The notes: generated by a model from the sequence alone, not told the origin. Positions 41,594-50,066 are shown, numbered from the stretch's first letter. The stretch is 64,000 nucleotides of DNA from FEN-680 sp036845225 (GCA_036845225.1 DAIUEJ010000008.1:6640-70639), one strand, 5' to 3'. Numbers and translations: made by a program.

Positions 41594-41742
41594 CGCTTCC
41601 TCCATGATCTTTGCCCGGGGTCGATTCCTTCGCTCGGGCGGCTCGCTTTCCTGCCGGCGGGAAAGCCAAGGATACTTCCGCGCGGCCGTCGCCGCAACCT
41701 GGCCGCGCGGTTTGCCGGACGATATCTTTCAATAAAAGTATA
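41594..41742 (-). promoter_or_regulatory. Structured leader and promoter of nrdJ
   Basis: On the minus strand TATACT (41737-41742) could start a leader of about 137 nt. It folds into a 10-bp perfect stem CCGCGCGGCC/GGCCGCGCGG (41678-41710) and a 7-bp stem GCTTTCC/GGAAAGC (41645-41666) before the ribosome site. I looked for the B12-box and other cobalamin-riboswitch motifs and did not find them. The remaining bases up to 41888 contain an AT-rich tract (TATGATATATATAC at 41833-41846) that probably holds the divergent promoter for the BKACE operon. Confidence 0.4.
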
Positions 41743-41888
41743 AACCTTCCCACCCACCCCAAGAACGGTTTTCGTCGGTCAGGTAGCCAGTCTGACCATG
41801 GCGCTCAACTCAAGTATTCATTTGGCTGCTTTTATGATATATATACGATGTTTTGCACACAGGCACCGGGTAGTGGAGGTGGTTTCAG

Positions 41889-42758
41889 ATGGCAGCGTCA
41901 TCGGAGAAATGCATTATCTCAGCGGCTCTTGCCGGCGCGGCGACCAGGAAAGAGCAGAACCCGAACGTCCCGTACACCAGGGACGAGTTCGTTGCGGAAG
42001 CCGTTAAGTGCTACGAGAACGGGGCCGCTATCGTCCACATCCACGCTCGAGACCCTGAGAGCGGCTTCCCCACGCCCGACATCGAGATACTCGGCAAGAT
42101 CGTCGAAGGCATCCGGGCTGAGACCCCTCTCATCCTCAACCTGAGCACCGCCATCTCCCCGCTCGCCCAGAAGGAAGAGCGCATCGCCGTCATCGAGACC
42201 TACAAGCCGGAGATGGCGTCGCTCAACACCAACAGCATGAACTTCGCCGTAGGCGACTGGAAAGAGCACAAGATCCTCTTCGAGATGGTCTTCGAGAACA
42301 CGTTCGACCAGCTCGTCTGGTACAACCGCGTGATGAGGGAGAACGGCACTAGGCCGGAGTTCGAGGTCTACGACATGGGTGGCCTCTACAACGTGCTGTT
42401 CATCAAGGAGCAGGACGTCTTCCAGGAGCCGCTTCACTTCCAGTTTGTCTTCGGAGTGCTCGGAGGCATGCCGTTCTCGACCCGCAACTACGGGCTCTTC
42501 ATGGAGACCATCCCCGACGACGCGACCTTCAGCTCCTGCGGTGTGGGGCCTGCCTGCTTCGCCGGCGCCTACCACGCGGCGGTCAACGGCGGCCACATCA
42601 GGGTCGGCCTCGAGGACAACATCTGGATCAGCAAGGGCAAGCTCTCCGAGGGTTCCTGGGACCAGGTGAAAAAGGCCACCGAGATCGCCAAGATGGCCGA
42701 CCGCACCATCGCGACCCCGGACGAGGCGCGCGAGATGCTCGGGTTGAAGAAGCCCTAG
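41889..42758 (+). CDS. Beta-keto acid cleavage enzyme (BKACE, DUF849)
   Basis: Protein of 289 aa, the usual length of BKACE/3-keto-5-aminohexanoate cleavage enzymes. These condense a beta-keto acid with acetyl-CoA and split it to acetoacetate and a new acyl-CoA. The Zn-binding HIHARD motif is near residue 52, and the start KCIISAALAGAATRKEQNPNVPYT is the typical N-terminus. TPLILNLSTA, SLNTNSMNF and GGHIRVGLEDN are further family signatures. The ATG at 41889 follows GGAGG. It is followed by a two-subunit CoA-transferase and a synthetase beta subunit on the same strand. Lysine-fermentation genes are absent, so the substrate may be a different beta-keto acid. Confidence 0.9.
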   Translation: MAASSEKCIISAALAGAATRKEQNPNVPYTRDEFVAEAVKCYENGAAIVHIHARDPESGFPTPDIEILGKIVEGIRAETPLILNLSTAISPLAQKEERIAVIETYKPEMASLNTNSMNFAVGDWKEHKILFEMVFENTFDQLVWYNRVMRENGTRPEFEVYDMGGLYNVLFIKEQDVFQEPLHFQFVFGVLGGMPFSTRNYGLFMETIPDDATFSSCGVGPACFAGAYHAAVNGGHIRVGLEDNIWISKGKLSEGSWDQVKKATEIAKMADRTIATPDEAREMLGLKKP

Positions 42759-42805
42759 CGGGCAGGCTTCAACCTGACCAGACCGCGCATTGGCGCGTGA
42801 ATCTT

Positions 42806-42863
42806 TGCACCGGTGGTGCGTCGAGATGTCCTTGCGAAATAAGCAGAAGATGCACCGCCGGTG
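42806..42863. repeat. Family A remnant without the core
   Basis: GCACCGGTGGTGC (42807-42819) and GATGCACCGCCGGTG (42848-42862) resemble the outer and inner arms of the 9249-9446 palindrome but lack GGGGTCAGG. The GTG at 42861, the first possible start of the next gene's frame, lies inside the right arm, which argues against it as the real start. Confidence 0.5.
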
Positions 42864-42893
42864 AGAATAACGGAACAAGGAGGTCAAGATACC

Positions 42894-43901
42894 TTGTATG
42901 ACGACCTGATAGGACTGAGCGAGGGCCAGGAGGAGCTGTTCTGCAACCCTGACGCTGATGAGGCGAGGGCTTACTTCAAGACCAAGACCAGGGGCCTCGT
43001 CAACAAAGTGATGACAGCCGAGGAAGCGGTGAAGACCATCATCAAAGATGGCGACTACCTCGCGGTCGGCGGCTTCGGCCACGTGCGCATCCCCACGGCT
43101 GTGCTCTACGAGGTCGTGAGGCAGGGCAAGAAGAACCTCGGCATGGCCGGCCACACCTCTATCTACGACAGCGACCTGCTGGCCTCCACCGGGCTCATGG
43201 ACCGCTGCGACATCTCCTATGTCATCGGCTACGAGATCAGGGGCCTTTCGGCAAGCGCGCGCAGGGCTTTCCAGAGCAAGAGCATCCGCAAGACCGACTG
43301 GTCGAACGGCGCTCTGGCGTGGCGCTTCGCCGCCGGCGCCGCGGGGCTTTCGTTCATCCCCTCGCGGCAGATGCTGGGCACTGACACCTTCAAGCATTCC
43401 GCCGCAAAGACGGTCGAATGCCCGTTCACCGGGCAGAGGTACTGCGCGCTTCCCGCGCTCTACCCCGACGTCGCGATCATCCACGTGCACAACGCCGACA
43501 CTTACGGCAACTGCCAGATAACCGACGGCATCCTCGTCTCGGACCCGTTCGTGGCGAGGGCGGCAAAGAAGGTCATCGTGTCCTGCGAGAGGCTCATCCC
43601 CCACGAGGAGATCCGGGCCAACCCGAAGGGCACCACCATCCCATACTACTGCGTGGACGCCGTGGTCGAGCAGCCTTACGGCAGCCACCCGGGCAACATG
43701 CCGGGCGAGTACTGGTTCGACGAGGACTACTTCAAGCTGTACCTCAACACGGTGAAGACCGTTGAGGGGACCGAGCAGTTCTACAAGGATTACATCTACG
43801 GCTCGAAGGACTTCGAGGAGTACCTGGACAAGGTCGGCGGATTCAAGAAGATGCGCGAGCTCCGGGCCATCGAGAAGGTCATCTACACCAACAACTGCTA
43901 G
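42894..43901 (+). CDS. CoA-transferase subunit A (glutaconate CoA-transferase type)
   Basis: About 335 aa, longer than AtoD-like subunits and close to GctA. The class I CoA-transferase alpha signature appears as VGGFGHVRIPTAVLYEV near residue 60, with VIGYEIRGL, IIHVHNADTYGNCQI and GILVSDPFVARAAKKVIVSCE further on. With subunit B it moves CoA between carboxylic acids. The start is taken as TTG at 42894, with GGAGGT about 9 nt upstream, because the more upstream GTG (42861) is in a repeat arm. The gap to subunit B is 14 nt. It probably activates or releases acids handled by the BKACE enzyme next door. Confidence 0.87.
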   Translation: MYDDLIGLSEGQEELFCNPDADEARAYFKTKTRGLVNKVMTAEEAVKTIIKDGDYLAVGGFGHVRIPTAVLYEVVRQGKKNLGMAGHTSIYDSDLLASTGLMDRCDISYVIGYEIRGLSASARRAFQSKSIRKTDWSNGALAWRFAAGAAGLSFIPSRQMLGTDTFKHSAAKTVECPFTGQRYCALPALYPDVAIIHVHNADTYGNCQITDGILVSDPFVARAAKKVIVSCERLIPHEEIRANPKGTTIPYYCVDAVVEQPYGSHPGNMPGEYWFDEDYFKLYLNTVKTVEGTEQFYKDYIYGSKDFEEYLDKVGGFKKMRELRAIEKVIYTNNC

Positions 43902-43915
43902 GAGGAGACTGCGAT

Positions 43916-44689
43916 ATGGCTGACTACAACCCCCTTGAGCTGCTGGTATGCATAGGGTCCAGGGTCATCGAGGATAACTCCACCGTCTTCGTGGGCACCG
44001 GCGTGCCGATGGCCGCGACCATGCTCGCCCAGAAGCTCCACTGCCCGAACGTGATCGCCATCTTCGAGGCCGGGTCGATGGCCCCTCAGATGCCGGGCCT
44101 GCCCATATCGGTGGGCGACTCCCGCACGTCCTACAAGGCGCTCATCGCGAGCACCATGAACGACGTGTTCGAGATGTGCCAGCGCGGCATGGTTGACTAC
44201 ACCTTCCTGGGCGGCGCCCAGATAGACATGTTCGGCAACCTCAACAGCACCCTCATCGGCGGCGAGGACTACCAGGCGCCGAAGGTCCGCTTCCCCGGCA
44301 GCGGCGGCGCGAACGACCTCGCAAGCCTCTGCTGGCGCACGGTCGTCATCACCCCGATGGACAACCGCCGATTCGTGGAGAAGGTCGATTTCATCACCTC
44401 CCCGGGATACCTGAGCGGCATAGGGGCCAGGGAGAAAGCGGGGCTCCCGAAGGATACGGGGCCCTTCAAGGTCGTGACTAACCTCTGCATCCTCGGTTAT
44501 GATGATGACACCTGCAGGATGAGGATCGAGTCCCTGCACCCCGGCGTGACAGTCGAGGAAGTCCAGGAGAACTGCGCCTTCGAGCTCCTGAAGGCGAAGA
44601 AGCTCGAGACCACCGAGCCTCCGACCGCCGAGGAGCTCCGCATCCTGCGCGAGGATGTAGACCCGGACGGATACATTATTGGAAGGTAG
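43916..44689 (+). CDS. CoA-transferase subunit B (glutaconate CoA-transferase type)
   Basis: Protein of 257 aa, size and pattern of GctB. The catalytic Glu is probably in VIAIFEAGSM near residue 51, the position of the E-x-G motif that forms the glutamyl-CoA thioester. FVGTGVPMAATMLAQ near 27, VDYTFLGGAQIDMFGNLNST near 95 and RFPGSGGAND near 125 are the other conserved blocks. It starts with an ATG after AGGAGGAG and is immediately followed by the synthetase beta subunit. With subunit A it belongs to the BKACE operon. Confidence 0.9.
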   Translation: MADYNPLELLVCIGSRVIEDNSTVFVGTGVPMAATMLAQKLHCPNVIAIFEAGSMAPQMPGLPISVGDSRTSYKALIASTMNDVFEMCQRGMVDYTFLGGAQIDMFGNLNSTLIGGEDYQAPKVRFPGSGGANDLASLCWRTVVITPMDNRRFVEKVDFITSPGYLSGIGAREKAGLPKDTGPFKVVTNLCILGYDDDTCRMRIESLHPGVTVEEVQENCAFELLKAKKLETTEPPTAEELRILREDVDPDGYIIGR

Positions 44690-45388
44690 ATGACGATGAA
44701 AACAGACCCGATAATCGCTAAGGCGCTCGAGCGCGGACAGTCGGCGCTCTCCGAGCACGACTCCAAGCTCCTGATGGAAAAATACGGCGTCCCTATCGCC
44801 CCTGAGAAGCTCGCCTCCTCCGCCGACGAGTCGGTGGCGGCGGCCGGCGAGATCGGATACCCGGTCGTCCTCAAGGCGGAGGGCCCGGAGATCTCCCACA
44901 AGACCGAGCGCGAGCTGGTGGCTGTCGGCCTGAAGGACGAGGCGGACGTGCGCGAGGCGTACGACAGGATCATCGCCAACCTCGGCGATACTCCTCATGA
45001 GGGAGTCCTGGTCCAGAAGATGATCCGGGGCGAGAGAGAGCTCGTGATCGGGCTGGTGCGCGACCCGCAGTTCGGGCCCTGCGTCATGTTCGGCCTGGGC
45101 GGCATCTTCACCGAGATCCTCAAGGACACCTCCTTCAGGGTCGCCCCCATCACCGAGGACGACGCCCTCCAGATGATGGAAGACATCAAGGCGAAAGCCA
45201 TACTCGGGCCGGTGAGGGGCAAGTCGCCTGCCGACAAAGCCCTGCTGGCCAAAGCCCTGGTGGGGCTGGGCACCATCGGCATCGAGCAGGACAACGTCGC
45301 CGAGATAGACGTGAACCCGCTCATCATCACCGGCGAGGGCGAGCCGGTCGCAGTAGACGCGCTGGTCGTCCTGACCAAACAATCCTGA
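44690..45388 (+). CDS. ADP-forming acyl-CoA synthetase, beta (ATP-grasp) subunit
   Basis: Protein of 232 aa with the ATP-grasp beta-subunit motifs of ADP-forming acetyl-CoA synthetases: LMEKYGVPIAPEKLASSADE near residue 28, GYPVVLKAEGPEISHKTE near 56, GVLVQKMIRGERELVIG and GPCVMFGLGGIFTEIL, then the metal-binding EIDVNPLI near the end. It needs an alpha subunit; the only one in the window is at 10221-11606, 34 kb away. It starts directly on the base after the CoA-transferase stop, so it is translationally coupled to it. It would conserve energy as ATP from the acyl-CoA products of BKACE and CoA-transferase. Confidence 0.88.
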   Translation: MTMKTDPIIAKALERGQSALSEHDSKLLMEKYGVPIAPEKLASSADESVAAAGEIGYPVVLKAEGPEISHKTERELVAVGLKDEADVREAYDRIIANLGDTPHEGVLVQKMIRGERELVIGLVRDPQFGPCVMFGLGGIFTEILKDTSFRVAPITEDDALQMMEDIKAKAILGPVRGKSPADKALLAKALVGLGTIGIEQDNVAEIDVNPLIITGEGEPVAVDALVVLTKQS

Positions 45389-45390
45389 TC

Positions 45391-46116
45391 GTGAGCAGCG
45401 CTTCCCGGCCGGCCGCGCCGCGCAAACGCAGGCGCCTCAGCCGAGGCTGGATCGCCCTCATCACCGTCGTCGCGGTGCTCCTGGTGGTCTGGATCGCGAG
45501 CGAGATCGCCATCCCGCGTATTGCTGACTCCATCATCAAGAACGAGATACAGAAGAGATACCCCCAGGCGCAGGACGTCTCCGTCTCCGTTTCCGCGTTC
45601 CCCGCGATCCGCCTCGCCTTCAAGGATTACTCGAACCTGACGGTCAAGGTGAGCAACATCACCCTGGAGGGCGTTGCCTTCGACTCGATCGAGCTAGACA
45701 GCAAGAAGTGGCCGCTCGGCACTTTCGATGCCACCGTGGGCCCCGATGCGATATTGCAGTTCTTCTCCTCCACCCACTCGTACATCCTGCGCCCGACGCT
45801 CGACCTCTCGGGCGACCAGGTCCGGGTGAGCGGTCAGATGAACCTCGGGTTCGCCACTGTCGGCATCACCGCGGTGGGCGCCCTGGAGCCACGCGGAGGC
45901 AAGCAGGTCTACTTCAACCCCTCGAGCATCTCTGTGGCGGGAATACAATCGACCGGCGCCGCTCTGACCGTGATCAAACAGATCATGGCTTCGAACCCCG
46001 TCTTCACCATCCGCGAGGACCTGCCCTTCACGGTGACCGCTGTCACGGTCTCGGGAGGCAAGCTCGTCGTCAAGGGTGACGTGGACCTCGAGAAAGCGCT
46101 CAAGGTCAAGCTCTGA
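45391..46116 (+). CDS. LmeA-like (DUF2993) membrane-anchored lipid-binding protein
   Basis: Protein of 241 aa. A basic N-terminus (RPAAPRKRRRLSRG) is followed by one transmembrane helix at residues about 20-40 (WIALITVVAVLLVVWIAS). The rest is the beta-rich DUF2993 domain, seen in AIPRIADSIIKNEIQKRYPQ, VSVSVSAFPAIRLAF and GVAFDSIELDS. The actinobacterial member LmeA acts in mannan maturation and binds phospholipid. The start is the GTG at 45391, 2 nt after the synthetase stop, but its function suggests only loose linkage with that operon. This family is one of the reasons for an actinobacterial assignment. Confidence 0.82.
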   Translation: MSSASRPAAPRKRRRLSRGWIALITVVAVLLVVWIASEIAIPRIADSIIKNEIQKRYPQAQDVSVSVSAFPAIRLAFKDYSNLTVKVSNITLEGVAFDSIELDSKKWPLGTFDATVGPDAILQFFSSTHSYILRPTLDLSGDQVRVSGQMNLGFATVGITAVGALEPRGGKQVYFNPSSISVAGIQSTGAALTVIKQIMASNPVFTIREDLPFTVTAVTVSGGKLVVKGDVDLEKALKVKL

Positions 46117-46149
46117 TGCTGCCCCCTGTTTTGCCCCGGGGCCTTTCAA

Positions 46150-46155
46150 TATAAT
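46150..46155 (+). promoter_or_regulatory. -10 box (TATAAT) for the PP2C-like gene
   Basis: A perfect TATAAT 32 nt before the GTG at 46188, leaving a short leader with GGAGGAAGAA as ribosome site. The -35 region (TGTTTT, 17 bp upstream) is weak. Confidence 0.5.
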
Positions 46156-46187
46156 AGTGGAGTCGTTTAGCCCGCACGGAGGAAGAA

Positions 46188-47570
46188 GTGCCTGAGAACA
46201 AAGCCGGCAACGTAGGGTCCGCATCGCACCTCGGCGAGAAGCAGGTGCCGAGGGATGCCCACTTTGTCTACGATTACACCAGGAGGCGCGTGCCTCTGCC
46301 GGTCGTGTCCTACATGGCCGTGGCGGACACGCCCCTCGAGAACCCCGGCCCGGAAAACCCCGCCAAGAAGGCTCTGGACACGCTTCGCGACCTGATAGAG
46401 CCCGCGGTCATCGCCGAGGAGGAGCTGAACAGCCCCTCTATGGAGAAGCTCATCAAGGAGAACCTGGCGAAGCTCAACACCGAGTTCTTCGAGACCCAGG
46501 TGGCCGAAGGTGAGGCGAAGCCACAGTCCTCGCTCACCATGGTGATAGCCGACGCGCGCCGCGCTTACATCGGGCACGTGGGCACCTCGAGGGTGTACCT
46601 CCTTCACGGGGGAAGGCTCTACGACCTGACGCCGACCGGTCTGATGCCGGTGGCCGGGTCGCCGGAGCCTCCGCCCGCCACGCCGGACTCCATGACGCTG
46701 TTCGGGGTAGGCCAGGAGCCAGCCGCCCCCGAGGGGCAGCCCACCGTGGCAGTGCCGCCGGTCGAGGGCACCTACCTGGGCGAGGCGGCCGAAGCCTCCA
46801 TCGGATACAACGAGGTAGAGATCTCCCCGGGTGACATCCTGGTCCTGGTCACCGACGGCCTCTGGCGCACCGTAAGCGAGGAGGAGCTCGTCGAGAACCT
46901 CCTCTCCGCGATGAACGTGCAACGCAGCTCGAGCCAACTGGTCAGGCTCGCATTCAGCCGCGACTCCTCCGACAACGCGACCATGACCTCCTGGCAGTAT
47001 ATAGTCGGCCGCGAGGAAGAGGCTTTCGCCGAGCCGCGCGCGGCGGCCCGGGCGGCCTCGAGGGAGAATACCAAGACACGCGCGGCGGAGGGGGCGCTTG
47101 TAGCCCTGCTCGCCGTGGTGCTGGTCGGGATATTCGCGGTCGGGTTCGCTTTCGGCTGGCGCATCACTGACACTTTCCGCAAGCCTGCCAAGCAGAAGGC
47201 ACAGAAGCAGGCCGCTGCCAAAGCCGCCCAGACAAAGAGCACTACTCCCCAGAGCAGCCAGCCGAAGGGCACCACACCCCAGACGACTCAACCCGTCGCG
47301 CCGGCTCCGCTGACCGCTGCGGTCAATACAGCAGGGGTCAGGATGCGCGCAACACCGAGCCCGCAGGGCGACATCGTCGGCATGCTGCTGAAAGGCGCGA
47401 CAGTTACTATCATTTCAGAAGTCAAAGGAACAGACGGCAACACTTGGACCAAGTGCAGGGGGTCAGTGACTTCAAACGGGCAGACCATCGCGGGCGAAGG
47501 GTTCGTACGCAACGATTTTCTGGAGAAGTCCCAGCTGCCACCGCCCGCCACCACGCCGTCCGGAGGCTAG
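46188..47570 (+). CDS. Degenerate PP2C-like protein with TM helix and SH3-like domain
   Basis: Protein of 460 aa. Residues about 30-290 resemble a PP2C-type Ser/Thr phosphatase: SSLTMVIADARRAYIGHVGTSRVYLLHGGRL and DILVLVTDGLWRTVSEEEL with a final SDNATM. However, the usual DGMGG after the first Asp is lost (YMAVADTPLEN), and the GDSR motif is GTSR, so some metal-binding Asp residues are missing and activity is doubtful. A transmembrane helix (LVALLAVVLVGIFAVGFAFG) lies near 310-330. After a Gln/Ala/Thr/Pro-rich linker, the C-terminal 95 residues look like a bacterial SH3 domain (VNTAGVRMRATPSPQGDIVGML), which would be outside. It may be a sensor that ties the cell wall to cytoplasmic signalling. 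GTG start after GGAGGAAGAA. Confidence 0.7.
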   Translation: MPENKAGNVGSASHLGEKQVPRDAHFVYDYTRRRVPLPVVSYMAVADTPLENPGPENPAKKALDTLRDLIEPAVIAEEELNSPSMEKLIKENLAKLNTEFFETQVAEGEAKPQSSLTMVIADARRAYIGHVGTSRVYLLHGGRLYDLTPTGLMPVAGSPEPPPATPDSMTLFGVGQEPAAPEGQPTVAVPPVEGTYLGEAAEASIGYNEVEISPGDILVLVTDGLWRTVSEEELVENLLSAMNVQRSSSQLVRLAFSRDSSDNATMTSWQYIVGREEEAFAEPRAAARAASRENTKTRAAEGALVALLAVVLVGIFAVGFAFGWRITDTFRKPAKQKAQKQAAAKAAQTKSTTPQSSQPKGTTPQTTQPVAPAPLTAAVNTAGVRMRATPSPQGDIVGMLLKGATVTIISEVKGTDGNTWTKCRGSVTSNGQTIAGEGFVRNDFLEKSQLPPPATTPSGG

Positions 47571-47584
47571 CGGCCGCGAAGCTC

Positions 47585-47797
47585 TCAGATAAAGATCCCC
47601 AGCACCGCTCCGAGGATCATGCCTGCCAGGAACACGCCGAATATTATCAGCAGCGCATACGCGAGCTTCTTCTTCACCTCGGGCTCCTGCTCGAGCAGCG
47701 GGAGCTGCAGCTCGAAGCCCGGTTGCTCGCCCGGGTTGACCCGCGCGACCTCGTTGCCGTAGAGGAAACCCGGTTGTGGCCTGTTTTCAGTGCTCAT
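47585..47797 (-). CDS. Small single-helix membrane protein
   Basis: Protein of 70 aa, not recognised. A soluble, Pro-rich N-terminal 44 residues (STENRPQPGFLYGNEVARVN...) lead into one hydrophobic C-terminal helix (LAYALLIIFGVFLAGMILGA). It is therefore probably a tail-anchored protein. It lies 17 nt downstream of the M28-like gene on the same strand and may be co-transcribed with it. The ATG at 47797 is followed by codon use like that of its neighbours, so I consider it a real gene. Confidence 0.6.
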   Translation of the reverse strand: MSTENRPQPGFLYGNEVARVNPGEQPGFELQLPLLEQEPEVKKKLAYALLIIFGVFLAGMILGAVLGIFI

Positions 47798-47814
47798 GTG
47801 TCAACAATTCCCGT

Positions 47815-48858
47815 TCAGTATTTCAAGTCCTCCAGGTCGGATGAAGTCAGGCCGAGGATGAAGCTCTCGACCAGGACACCCGCTGAGGATACCTTGTCCG
47901 CCGAAACGCTCGTGTACTGGTTGTCCGTGGTGAGCGAGCCGTCGGAATTGCACCACTCGACCCAGACCGCGGGGATCTGGGAGTTCTCGAACGGCATATT
48001 ATCACTATCGGACGTCGATTTCATATAGGTGGCGGGCGTGTTCTTCCGGCGGGCGAACGTCTCGAGCTTGTCCTTGAGGCGCTGGAGGCCGGTGCCCTCC
48101 GTGCGTAAGGCGAGCGTGTCTCCCTGGCCCACGCTGTCGACCTCTATCATGCCCACGATGTCGCTCTTCTCGAGCGAGCCCATCAGGTCCACGAACCTCT
48201 TGGCCCCGACCAGCCTGACGTCAGGGTCCGTGCCGGTGGGCCGGTTCGCCCCGAAAAAGACGAACTGCACCGTCGGCTCGATGCGCCGCACCGAGAAGAC
48301 CCGCGCGAGCTCGAGCACCGCCCCGACGCCCGACGCATCGTCGTCAGCGCCCTTGCTGTCCTGCGCGCTGTCGTAGTGGGCGCCGACGATTATCGTGTAC
48401 GCCTCGTTGGTGCCCCGGCGGGTGCCCACTATGTTGCGCGAGCCGAAGCCGTCAGGCATCGAGAACGGCTGCTCCTCAACCGTGTAGCCGTACTCGCCCA
48501 GCCTGGCGACGATGTAGTCCGCCGCCCCGGACTCCTTCACCGACCCGGCCGGGCGGGGGCCGATCTGCTCCGACAAGGCGAAGACGTGGGTCATCGCCTG
48601 AGGAGCGGAGAACTGTCGAGTCGTGGGGCCGCGCTCGTCGGCCTTAGTGCCGGAGGTCTTCTTCGCGCCGGAGGAGCTTTTCTGTTTGGCCGGGGTGCTC
48701 GTGACCTTGCCGGTCTTAGGCTTGCCGAAGATGAGGTTGGCTCCCGTCCCGGCCGCCAGGCCCACCACCAGGACCACGACCACCAGGGCCGTTATGCGCC
48801 GGGCCCTGGTGCGCCGCGTGCGCACTTTCTCTAATCGGCTCTCGCCGTTGTTAGTCAA
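47815..48858 (-). CDS. M28-like peptidase fold, probably catalytically degenerate
   Basis: About 347 aa. A basic N-terminus and one transmembrane helix (ITALVVVVLVVGLAAGTGAN) put the domain outside. The M28 aminopeptidase fold is visible: GAHYDSAQ with the first metal His and Asp, and ADDDASGVGAVLELARVF with the bridging Asp. But the next block, where active members have A-E-E, reads VFFGANRPTG, and the last metal ligand S-D-H reads SDSDNMPF. The catalytic Glu, its partner and a His ligand therefore appear lost. The start is either TTG at 48858 (AAGGTG 7 nt upstream) or GTG at 48867. It may be a pseudo-peptidase that binds peptides. Confidence 0.72.
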   Translation of the reverse strand: MTNNGESRLEKVRTRRTRARRITALVVVVLVVGLAAGTGANLIFGKPKTGKVTSTPAKQKSSSGAKKTSGTKADERGPTTRQFSAPQAMTHVFALSEQIGPRPAGSVKESGAADYIVARLGEYGYTVEEQPFSMPDGFGSRNIVGTRRGTNEAYTIIVGAHYDSAQDSKGADDDASGVGAVLELARVFSVRRIEPTVQFVFFGANRPTGTDPDVRLVGAKRFVDLMGSLEKSDIVGMIEVDSVGQGDTLALRTEGTGLQRLKDKLETFARRKNTPATYMKSTSDSDNMPFENSQIPAVWVEWCNSDGSLTTDNQYTSVSADKVSSAGVLVESFILGLTSSDLEDLKY

Positions 48859-49013
48859 GATAATCACCTTGGGGCGGGTTTTGAGGTGAATATATCAGAA
48901 GGAGCGGCAGGCGTCACTTTCGGGCCACCACCGCGTCAGGCGGGCCGTCGGCGGCTCGCATGGCGGATAAGCCCCTCCTCTGGTCTAATATGTATTGAGC
49001 GGAAAGGAGCGCC

Positions 49014-50066
49014 GTGACGAGAGTGTTGATCGAGGAGTTCCCACACGCGCCGGGCGGCCACTGCGGCAGCACTTCCATGCGGGACCTGCTCAAGTTCTAC
49101 GGCCACGAGTTCACCGAAGACATGGTTTTCGGGCTCGGGGCCGGAATAGATTTCATGTACGTGAGCGGCCCGTCGATCGAGCCGCCGGTCTACATCGGAG
49201 GCCGTTCGCCCGAGCTCGAGGCGTACCTGTGCCAGACGCTCGGGGTGGGTATGGAGCTCGTGACGGGCCTCGATGCCGAGTCCGGCTGGCTGGCGGTCAA
49301 GGAGCTCATGGACTCGGGCGTTCCCGTGCTGGTGCATGCCGACGTCTACTACCTCGACTACCTCCATGCCAAGAGGCACTTCAGCGCTCACCGCATCGTG
49401 CTGGTAGGTTACGACGACGCCAAGGGCATTGCATACGTCGCGGACAACGACCGGGACGAGATCCAGGAGTGCTCCCTCGAGAGCCTGGCCCGGGCGCGCT
49501 CTTCGACGGCGCTCCCCCGGCCCGCCGGGAACGCCTACTACCGCTTCGAGGTCCCGGACACCCTGGCGCCGCTCGCGGAGGCTGTCCCGCTCGCGATCGC
49601 CGAGGCCGTGAGGCACAATATCAGGCTTGCACCCGGAGAGGCCTCTTTCGACAGCGACGGATGGAAGGTCTCCCTCGGCGCCGAGGCACTGCGGGCCTTC
49701 GCGGATGGGATGCCCGGGTGGCCCGGCTCAATGACCGATGAGATGCTGACCCTGCTGTGCAAGAGCATCTACGTCAGCGCGGAGAAAGGCGGCACGGGCT
49801 ACGGGGGCAACTTCAGGCGGATGTACGGCCGCTTCCTGATCGAAGCCGCTGAGTCGACCGGCAATAAAGCGCTTGCCGGTGTGGGCAGCGAATTCGTGGC
49901 CATCGGCGACTCCTGGTCGAAGGTGAGCTTCACCTTCAAAGACAACTCTTCAAACGGCGCCAGAGCGGTTGAGCTCGCCCATCCCGTGGCGCTCGAGATA
50001 TCCGAGCGGGAGCCCGCGGCGTTCGAGGCGCTCGACAGCGCCAACAGGGGGTGGACGGCTCCATGA
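49014..50066 (+). CDS. BtrH-N/DUF4872-type cysteine-protease-fold protein
   Basis: Protein of 350 aa. The N-terminal part matches the butirosin BtrH N-terminal domain pattern: HAPGGHCGSTSMRDLLKFYG with a Cys at the nucleophile position (about residue 17), and HFSAHRIVLVGYDD with a His (about 125) placed as in C39-like peptidases. BtrH-type proteins transfer an acyl or aminoacyl group from a carrier protein. The C-terminal half fits DUF4872. It starts with GTG at 49014 after AAAGGAG, and its stop codon overlaps the rarA start (ATGA), so the two are co-translated. No carrier protein or natural-product cluster is visible, so the substrate is unknown. Confidence 0.72.
   Translation: MTRVLIEEFPHAPGGHCGSTSMRDLLKFYGHEFTEDMVFGLGAGIDFMYVSGPSIEPPVYIGGRSPELEAYLCQTLGVGMELVTGLDAESGWLAVKELMDSGVPVLVHADVYYLDYLHAKRHFSAHRIVLVGYDDAKGIAYVADNDRDEIQECSLESLARARSSTALPRPAGNAYYRFEVPDTLAPLAEAVPLAIAEAVRHNIRLAPGEASFDSDGWKVSLGAEALRAFADGMPGWPGSMTDEMLTLLCKSIYVSAEKGGTGYGGNFRRMYGRFLIEAAESTGNKALAGVGSEFVAIGDSWSKVSFTFKDNSSNGARAVELAHPVALEISEREPAAFEALDSANRGWTAP

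Noticed and set aside
41594..41760. Cobalamin riboswitch upstream of nrdJ
   Set aside because: Hairpins are present, but I could not find the B12 box or the conserved core, so I list only a structured leader.
47815..48858. Active M28 aminopeptidase
   Set aside because: The Glu pair and the last His ligand are replaced, so I annotate the fold but not the activity.
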